Source of the DNA: Pseudofabraea citricarpa
Lineage: Eukaryota; Ascomycota; Leotiomycetes; Helotiales; Dermateaceae
Assembly: GCA_029641185.1 (NCBI GenBank)
Contig: JAPWGK010000018.1
Location: forward strand, 372,001 to 436,000
Length of the DNA stretch: 64,000 bases
Reading direction: 5' to 3'
Below are positions 57,765 to 64,000 of this stretch, in pieces (position 1 is the stretch's first letter; each line of letters begins with the position of its first letter). The position numbers were made by a program, and so were the translations under genes. The notes beneath the pieces were generated by a model. It saw nothing but the letters and a program-made list of their open reading frames with translations. It had not been told where the DNA came from and did no database searches.

Positions 57765-60020
57765 ATGGCGGACAATGGCATCAACCCCATGGAGACAGGA
57801 GAAAACTTCTTCTCTCCTAGTCCATCGATCCACTTAGATAACCAGAACCAGAATGATGCTATCAGACGGAGAGCGGCGGGCAACAATGCTTTTCTGCATC
57901 GAATAAACCATGGCAATGGAACTGGAATAACTGCTGGCTCCATCATTACCAACATTGGCTTTGTCCGCGGCGGTTATAGGCAGGTTCATTTCGCATCTGA
58001 TCTACCGCAAAGCGAAACTGGTTCAATTCATGACATAGACTGTCCAATGGACAATGGACTGTTGCCTTTTAAACCCACCGATGGGTTTCAGACCAAGGTC
58101 CACCGTGGCGAGTTCGATGTGAACTTCAACCCTTTCGTCGATGCCACCAAAGCCAAGCAATATCCTCCACCACCCAACGTTGCATATGAACTTGCGGCTG
58201 ATGCACAGTCTCGATACCAGGGAATTTATAGCGAGGAGAGCCAAACAAAGGTAGCCAATGCAGGAAAAGTATCTGAACCAGGAAATGGCTTTGACAACTT
58301 TGCTGTATCAACCACTAGGACAACTTTGAATAGGCAACATGCAGATGCTCTCACCAACAATCCAACTGAAGCTCTGGTTTCTACCAGCTCGAACGTGCAG
58401 TATAATGATACTTCTACTTCGATGACCAACGACTTGGCCCCGATCACTCCTACTATAAACCCAGTTGGAGTTGGTACAGCTACCTTTTCAAGACTTGATT
58501 CAAATCCAAGAATGAATCATGGATATCTGCCAATCGTTGACAGCAACATCAATGAACCCCTCAGAGCATTTATATCTGAAATGAGTTCCGAGTCGCGGGT
58601 CGGGGGCCTAGAGAGTGTGCTTACTCCTTCCTCGAAAGATTCTCCAGCTGGACGTATTCCTCCATTTGATGATGTCTCATATTCACCTATCTTGATCAGA
58701 CATGATCAAGGTTCATCTGAAGTTACGCCGGAGATGCAGTTGTTCCAACGTATTCATGAGTGGAATCAACTGAATGAGGCTGTATTGGGAGCCGACGCCA
58801 ATCTCGAAAACAATAATCTTCCTGGAGATGAGGGCTCGCTTCTCAGTCCTTTTCTCTCTCGTAGTAGTTCTCTCTCTGGCATTGACCCTTTGGCACATGA
58901 GAATGACTATTCAATGGCGGGAGTCGGAACTCTGGAAGATAATCATAGCGGCCCACGCGAAAACGACCCTAAGTCTCACTTCTCTGTGTCTTCTGACGAG
59001 GAGGACCACGATCCAGACGAGAATGAGCCCAAGTCTCACTTCTCTGTTTCTTCTGATGAGGATGCTAGGAGCGAAGACAATGGTGGTAGTCAATCCTCCA
59101 AAGAAGTTCCTGTTGTGTGCAAAGTCGATGATTTAGACCCCGCAGGTATTGTTGCGTATATGCAGGATCGTATCGAAAGTTTCCAAGTTGAGGAGGGTTC
59201 TGATCAATTAGATACTGGCGAAGGCGAAATTGAGCAGGAGCCTGAACCGTTTATCGAGCAAATGCCGGGTTATATCGCCCATTACTTCTCCAGCAAGGAC
59301 GCCGGCGAAGGCGAAATCGTGGAGGAGCCTGAACCGGTTCATGAGCAAATTCCAGATCCGCTAAACCATCACCTTTCCGACCAAGAGGCTGGTTCCCAAG
59401 CATTGAACGAACCGGACATTTTTGATGGTATTATGGGTTCTCTGTTGTTTGCAGATCAGCAGCCTGAGCAGATGGCAGATGATCAAGCTAACGAACTGTT
59501 GTACTGCAAAGTTTGCGGTGATGAACATATCGTTCAAGGATCCCCTCGCACTCTTCAAGAACGCGATACATGTGGTGCATCGCTTCCAGAATGGTTCCCT
59601 TCCCACGAGTTTCTGGAGCCCGTCCGCGCATGGCAGCGTATCATTAACAGATGGGTAACACTCGAGCAGATCTTCAATGGATACGATCACCCCGACCCCC
59701 GCCGCTCAACTTGGGACAAGGAATTTCATGAGCCCTCTGCCATCTGGGAGGGGTTACGTAGCCGTGGTGGATGGTGGACCTGCCGAAAGGATGCTCAAGC
59801 CCCGTATGCCGAGCAGCATTGTAAGTTATGCCACAGAAAGAAGTCAAAGGAGGAGGAGGAGTTGCTTACCCCGGTTAATTTCATGCTGTTGGCCTTGGAG
59901 GAGAAGGAAGCCATCGAGCAATTTGTTGCCGATGGTACCAGAATGGCCGGCGAAGAAGACAAACACTTGGTCATGTACCGCATTTTCAAAGAGGGTAGCC
60001 CATTGACCTGGGGAAAGTAA
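57765..60020 (+). CDS. unrecognised repeat-bearing protein with C-terminal Cys pairs
   Basis: This is a single-exon gene of 751 aa with no family that I recognise. The N-terminal 380 residues are polar and probably disordered. Two internal duplications follow: PKSHFSVSSDE occurs twice at a 20-residue spacing (DNA period 60 bp, 58968 and 59028), and GEGEI-x-x-EPEP occurs twice at 29 residues (87 bp, 59217 and 59304). The C-terminal 170 residues look folded: LLYCKVCGDEH, then RAWQRIINRWVTLEQIFNGY, RGGWWTCRKD and HCKLCHRKKSKEEEELL. The two CxxC pairs with nearby Cys/His could bind one or two zinc ions. An acidic phospho-rich middle and a small zinc-like end suggest a nuclear or scaffold protein, but that is a guess. 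Confidence 0.72.
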   Translation: MADNGINPMETGENFFSPSPSIHLDNQNQNDAIRRRAAGNNAFLHRINHGNGTGITAGSIITNIGFVRGGYRQVHFASDLPQSETGSIHDIDCPMDNGLLPFKPTDGFQTKVHRGEFDVNFNPFVDATKAKQYPPPPNVAYELAADAQSRYQGIYSEESQTKVANAGKVSEPGNGFDNFAVSTTRTTLNRQHADALTNNPTEALVSTSSNVQYNDTSTSMTNDLAPITPTINPVGVGTATFSRLDSNPRMNHGYLPIVDSNINEPLRAFISEMSSESRVGGLESVLTPSSKDSPAGRIPPFDDVSYSPILIRHDQGSSEVTPEMQLFQRIHEWNQLNEAVLGADANLENNNLPGDEGSLLSPFLSRSSSLSGIDPLAHENDYSMAGVGTLEDNHSGPRENDPKSHFSVSSDEEDHDPDENEPKSHFSVSSDEDARSEDNGGSQSSKEVPVVCKVDDLDPAGIVAYMQDRIESFQVEEGSDQLDTGEGEIEQEPEPFIEQMPGYIAHYFSSKDAGEGEIVEEPEPVHEQIPDPLNHHLSDQEAGSQALNEPDIFDGIMGSLLFADQQPEQMADDQANELLYCKVCGDEHIVQGSPRTLQERDTCGASLPEWFPSHEFLEPVRAWQRIINRWVTLEQIFNGYDHPDPRRSTWDKEFHEPSAIWEGLRSRGGWWTCRKDAQAPYAEQHCKLCHRKKSKEEEELLTPVNFMLLALEEKEAIEQFVADGTRMAGEEDKHLVMYRIFKEGSPLTWGK

Positions 60021-61296
60021 GGCTTCATTCACTTCAATTTCGAACGGATGATGATGATGACGATGATGATGCGATTTCGGGAGGATGGCGTTCTCAAGAT
60101 TGGGGTGCAAATTGCTGATATGTTGGTGTTTGTATGGTTCTGATATATCCAGGAGGGTTACTCTTTCATAGTGGAGTGAGTTTGTGTGTGTTATTTCAGT
60201 TCCTCTCAATGGTGGACGATTCATGGGTTGTCGCTTTACAGTTTGCTTTACAGTTTGCTTTTACGAGGAAGGATGATTAGGCAGCATGGTGGGTCCATAC
60301 TCCTATTTCAAGTACTCGATGTCAGATATATCTCAATCAAACTCTACTCTCAAATGATTCCCTCGGGTTGAAACGGGAAAGGTGAATGCCATTGGTTTCT
60401 ATGATCAGGGCCGTTACAATGACAAACTTGCGGAAGGGCTAGATCTTAGGGTTCATTTCACCTCCACATCCCTACCCCGTTGTTAATGTCAATCAGGTGA
60501 TAGAACAACAACTGCAACCTGTTGTTAGTCATCTGCTCGCCTAAGTCTGCGTCGAAAGAATGAAGTTGATCATGAAAAATTAGGTATAAATATTTCGCTC
60601 GCGTTCATTTTCTCGACATCAGCCAGTCAATCAATCAATCAATCCATATGCTCTCAATAGCTAATTAGACTTGATGTGACGAGCAGGCCAGTGACCTCAT
60701 CAAATTTCGCCCTAGGTGCCTTGTGACGGCGACATACGAGCGGTTAGAGTTATGACATTGCCATCGCTTAACTTGTGTGGCGTTTTTGAGAGGTGGTGCT
60801 GACATAAGTTAAACGACAGAATTAAAGCTCGGTAAAGAGCTCTTGCAACATCTGTTTTGTCTCATATGTGAGAGGAGAGATGTCATGGTGTTGAATGTTC
60901 TGTATGAGGTTTGGATCAAGACGGATTTTAGCAGAGAATGTTGAGAGCCTTCATGATTGTTGGTTAATGGAAAAGGGAGATGAGTTATGCGACGTGTTTG
61001 AGGATAAGTGTAATGGTTTGAATCACAGGCTCCAATAGGGACCGTGGGATTTCCTTGAGTGCTAGTATTAGAGAAGTAAAATTCAAAAGGGTTTGCCGGC
61101 CGATGGAAAATTGCAGAGCGGAATCTATCCGAGTATTGTCTGGAATGGGGAAAGGACCGGTGAATATTTTGATAATATAAACCATGGTAGTACCATCATT
61201 GTCACATCTCGTTAGCACATTGAGCTATTTACTTTTATGGCAGGTATCTTAATCTAAGTTTATTTTCATCTACAGTTCTTGGGTGATCGGTAGCAA
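60021..61296. other. 1.3-kb intergenic between converging genes
   Basis: The 3' UTR of the 57765 gene holds a GATGATGAT microsatellite (about 60046-60072). A tandem GCTTTACAGTTT pair lies near 60233-60257 and (CAAT)n near 60627-60643. No gene is seen. Confidence 0.55.
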
Positions 61297-62366
61297 TCAA
61301 TGTCCGGCAGCAGTAGCAGCGGCCTGCTTGTCCTTGATGATCTTCTGGATCGATGGTCTCTCCAATAAGTTCTTCTTCCAAGCAGAGTAATGGGGGTACT
61401 TGTTCTCGATGTCCAGCTCAGCAAGCTGCTCGCCAAAGATGAATGGGAGGGCCATCTCCCATGTCATGAAGGAAAGATCTGCATATGTACTACGTGAACC
61501 ATCAGTCTCCAACAAAAATCCCCACGCGGAAGAGACAGAGCAGAAGAACGTACGCTTTATCGCCGACAAGATACTTCTTCCCTACCAAAGCCCGGTCGAG
61601 AACATCCACGACCCGCAGAACTTGGTTTCTATATCTCTCGAGAGCACTGGGAACCTTCTCTGGATGATACCTGTCGAACCAGACGGCTTGTCCATAATAT
61701 GGGCCTTGGCCGGACATTTGGAAGTGCAACCATTGCTTGATGTGGAACTTCTCAGGGGATGTAGTGTACGTCAAGGTGTTGTTGGTATCATAGGTCTCAA
61801 CCAGGTACTCAATGATAGCACCGCTCTCCCATAACGTGATTCCTGTATTGGGATCCTCGATTGCTGGAACTCGGCCGTTAATGCAGATACTCTCATACTC
61901 CGGCTTCTTCATATCTGCCAAGTCTATGACGGGTTCAGTATTCTCAAGTGCCCTTGGGAGAACGGGATCTTATTGCTTACCGATGAGCTTGTAGGTATAA
62001 GGGATGCTCAATTCTTCCATGATAATGGCAACCTTCCTAAGGAACCATCATGTTAATACTTGGATTGCATGACAGAACAAATAATGCAACTGTACCATGG
62101 ATTTGGGCCTACAGTTCAAAGTCAGTTTCCATGGTATAGAGAAATAAACAGATGTAGACTATAAACTTCATGTTGCATACCACTCGCTATTCACTTGAAG
62201 AGCAACAACAAGGCTCTGCTCGCGTCTCTAGCGAGGGACTGAAGCTGCATATACCAGATGCAACAAGCGGTATGAAAGCCCAGAAAAACTAGGTAATGTG
62301 ATAAGAAACCCAATTTTACGAACCTCCAACATGTCCATGTAGGGTAATAGGTTTGATGGAACTCAT
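61297..62366 (-). CDS. Ure2-like glutathione S-transferase
   Basis: Five exons give 224 aa: 62324-62366, 62096-62108, 61981-62036, 61554-61923 and 61297-61489. The N-terminal thioredoxin-fold domain reads GGPNPWKVAIIMEEL, where the Asn-Pro-Trp segment sits at the glutathione site. NGRVPAIEDPNTGITLWESGAIIEYLVETYD follows with the cis-Pro and the Glu-Ser glutathione-binding pair. The C-terminal helical domain contains QWLHFQMSGQGPYYGQA and YLVGDKATYADLSFM. This is the fungal Ure2-like/nitrogen-regulation GST group, usually involved in detoxification. Exon 2 is only 13 nt. The protein has no targeting signal, so it is cytosolic. The length is usual for the family. Confidence 0.92.
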
Positions 62367-63821
62367 TTTGGCAGTTGATATTTCTTGGAATGGTGTGTAA
62401 GTTGATGGATTTGGATGCAGTCTGGCAGTCAAGTGAACAAGGAGAATGGGGTTTTAAAGAATTCAGCGAAATCACCTATGTGGCATCACCCCTCGACGGT
62501 GGGGATGTTGTCTCCAGTGCGGCTTCAGCCTCGGATCGCCGTGGGAGGGCCGTCATGGCATCATGCTCCCGAGAAGCACAAAGCGAAGGCGAGGGGCCAA
62601 TCAAAGGACCCAAACGGTGACATATCGTCTGTGCTCGACAATAAATTCAATGGCGGCCATGCGAGGCTACCACGGTAGCTCCATCAAGGTTTCTGAATGA
62701 TGAATTTGTCATCCATGCTTTGTAATAGAGATCTGAAGTCCAGCAAGTCCAAGCTGATGCTCTCGCTTCACAATTATTAAGCAGATGGGAATTGCCTCAT
62801 GGCCGGTGCCGAAACCGCATGAATATGCCTTCGTTGAGCCGAGTGGGAGGCATTCTTTCGGCCGAGCCGTGACTTTCAGCCGTTTGACAAAATACGACGG
62901 AACCGCCGAAAAAGTCCTTTCGGGAGCCTAACTCATACATATGTGCCTACTTCGTCCGGACAGCATTGTCCGAGTCCGGGAGACGAAAGAAGAAGAGTGT
63001 ATCTTATAATCTCAAAATTGGGGCGTCAAGTCCCTATGTTCGGGAAGAAGCTTGCTTTGAATTCGGATTGAGAGAAGTGGTAAGCCACCTGGATATATTC
63101 TGATAACATACAATGACTGACAACCTTCTCTAGGTGAAGCCAAATTTCCGACGTCAGATCAAGCTTCCCGAAGGTCAATAGTCCATTCCAGCTTCAACGT
63201 AGCAAACGTTTTTTGTTCCAATCCCATGCTCTGATATGTACCCAAGTCAATCCCGATAACCATCATTCTGTTACCGCTGAACAGGAATCATGAGTTGCTG
63301 TCGCTCGTTTACAGCCCTGACCTCGATTAGCGGCAATCTAATCCTTTAATAAGACTCGCCATACCGAGCATCGCCCCCGAGAATTCTCAATCTCTGGTCT
63401 TAGGAACACTGCATTGCACTCGTTCGTTGGATTTGTACAAGCCACCAGCTTTGACTCACTTAGATGGCCACAGTCAAAGATGTGCATGAGTTGATAGCAC
63501 ATTGTAATTAGGCAACTTGTGCTGGCACAAACTTCCTCTCCTTGCTCAGATGTTGTCCCTTGTCAGGTTCTCCTTTAGATAGATGGCGATTCAGAATTGA
63601 AGATATCTGCAGTAACTTGATGGCGTCTGATGATTCCCGGTCTGTTTTTGTACTCCATTGCAGAGTATAAGGGTGGCAGCTGTACAAATAGTAAGGCCCC
63701 TCTGAAGGGTTTGAAGAGCAAGGTAGCAAGCAGCATCTGGATCATTGGCAAAGCTGTTCATCGCTACAACTTAGCAGCAAACACGGTCTCCCGCAAGTAT
63801 GATTCAAATGAACTGTTCGAG
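62367..63821. other. 1.45-kb intergenic, GST promoter side
   Basis: No supported gene. Open frames up to about 90 codons have no family resemblance. The part next to 62366 should carry the GST promoter. Confidence 0.5.
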
Positions 63822-64000
63822 TCACCCCTTCAGAACATCTCCTTTCAAAGTCAGAACCACTTCTCTGTCATTAGGGTCTCCCCCAGAATATTTCAGTCCA
63901 ACTCCTATTCCCTCTAAGCCTTCCTGCTCGGCCCTTCTATTCCAGAGCATCTGAAGAATCTTGCCATCAGAACCACAGAGCACATATCCCATCGGCCAAC
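63822..64000 (-). CDS. possible 3' end of an unidentified gene (partial)
   Basis: On the minus strand one frame is open from the window edge to a TGA at 63822, about 59 codons, and reads protein-like: YVLCGSDGKILQMLWNRR, then GLKYSGGDPNDREVVLTLKG. No family is recognised and nothing upstream is available, so this may be chance. Confidence 0.25.
   Translation of the reverse strand, partial: WPMGYVLCGSDGKILQMLWNRRAEQEGLEGIGVGLKYSGGDPNDREVVLTLKGDVLKG

Noticed and set aside
1..64000. tRNA, rRNA or CRISPR features
   Set aside because: I scanned by eye for tRNA B-box-like GGTTCGAATCC words in clover context and for spaced direct repeats and found none that hold up. A covariance-model search would be decisive.

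Overview
The window is nuclear DNA of a filamentous ascomycete (Pezizomycotina). I infer Leotiomycetes-like from the look of the genes. The evidence is short (about 45-90 bp) GT-AG introns with CTRAC branch points, gene-dense euchromatin on both strands, a Zn2Cys6 regulator of the FarA/FarB/CTF1 type, and a large AT-rich block with the signature of repeat-induced point mutation (RIP). Exons were assembled by hand from splice signals and frame continuity, so small boundary errors are possible.

Region 1-9390 is an AT-rich block almost stripped of CpA and TpG while CpG, CpT and CpC persist. Inside it I can still read a wrecked Tad-like LINE on the + strand: an endonuclease start near 2672, an RT active-site region near 4800 and an RNase H start near 5670. 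Farther right are an unidentified degraded reading frame (about 7985-8280) and an 18-bp tandem repeat (8801-8926). The block ends in an AATAAA followed by a 26-A tract. That tract abuts, inside the coding sequence, the C-terminal half of a 6PGDH/3-hydroxyisobutyrate dehydrogenase-like gene (9390-9896). The simplest reading is a retroelement 3' end sitting in a broken host gene.

Region 10.3-31 kb holds, in order: a LysM-domain protein (-); a FarA/CTF1-type fatty-acid/cutinase regulator split into tiny exons (-); GPI ethanolamine phosphate transferase 1, mcd4 (-); monopolin subunit Csm1/Pcs1 (-); the outer mitochondrial membrane AAA extractase Msp1 (+); cystathionine beta-lyase (+); a Serinc/Tms1 membrane protein (-); and an Mch1-like MFS transporter (+).

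Region 33-62 kb holds: GPI inositol-deacylase bst1 (-); a 3-kb gene-free stretch; mismatch-repair endonuclease Pms1 (+); a four-TM fungal membrane protein (-); adrenodoxin reductase Arh1 (+) tail-to-tail with ETF-alpha (-); a Swi3/Rsc8-type SWIRM-SANT remodeller subunit (+); an Rrn5-like Pol I factor (-); the mitochondrial helicase Irc3 (+); an unrecognised repeat-bearing protein with Cys pairs (+); and a Ure2-like glutathione S-transferase (-). The right edge may carry the end of one more gene on the minus strand.

Most of this is housekeeping: GPI-anchor synthesis and remodelling (Mcd4, Bst1), mitochondrial redox and quality control (Arh1, ETF-alpha, Msp1, Irc3), genome maintenance (Pms1, Csm1) and transcription (Swi3-like, Rrn5, FarA-type). 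I see no secondary-metabolite cluster, CRISPR array, rRNA or tRNA. The least explained parts are the RIP block with its junction, the microexon structure and palindromic CCTCGG pair in the FarA-type gene, and the unrecognised protein at 57.8-60.0 kb.
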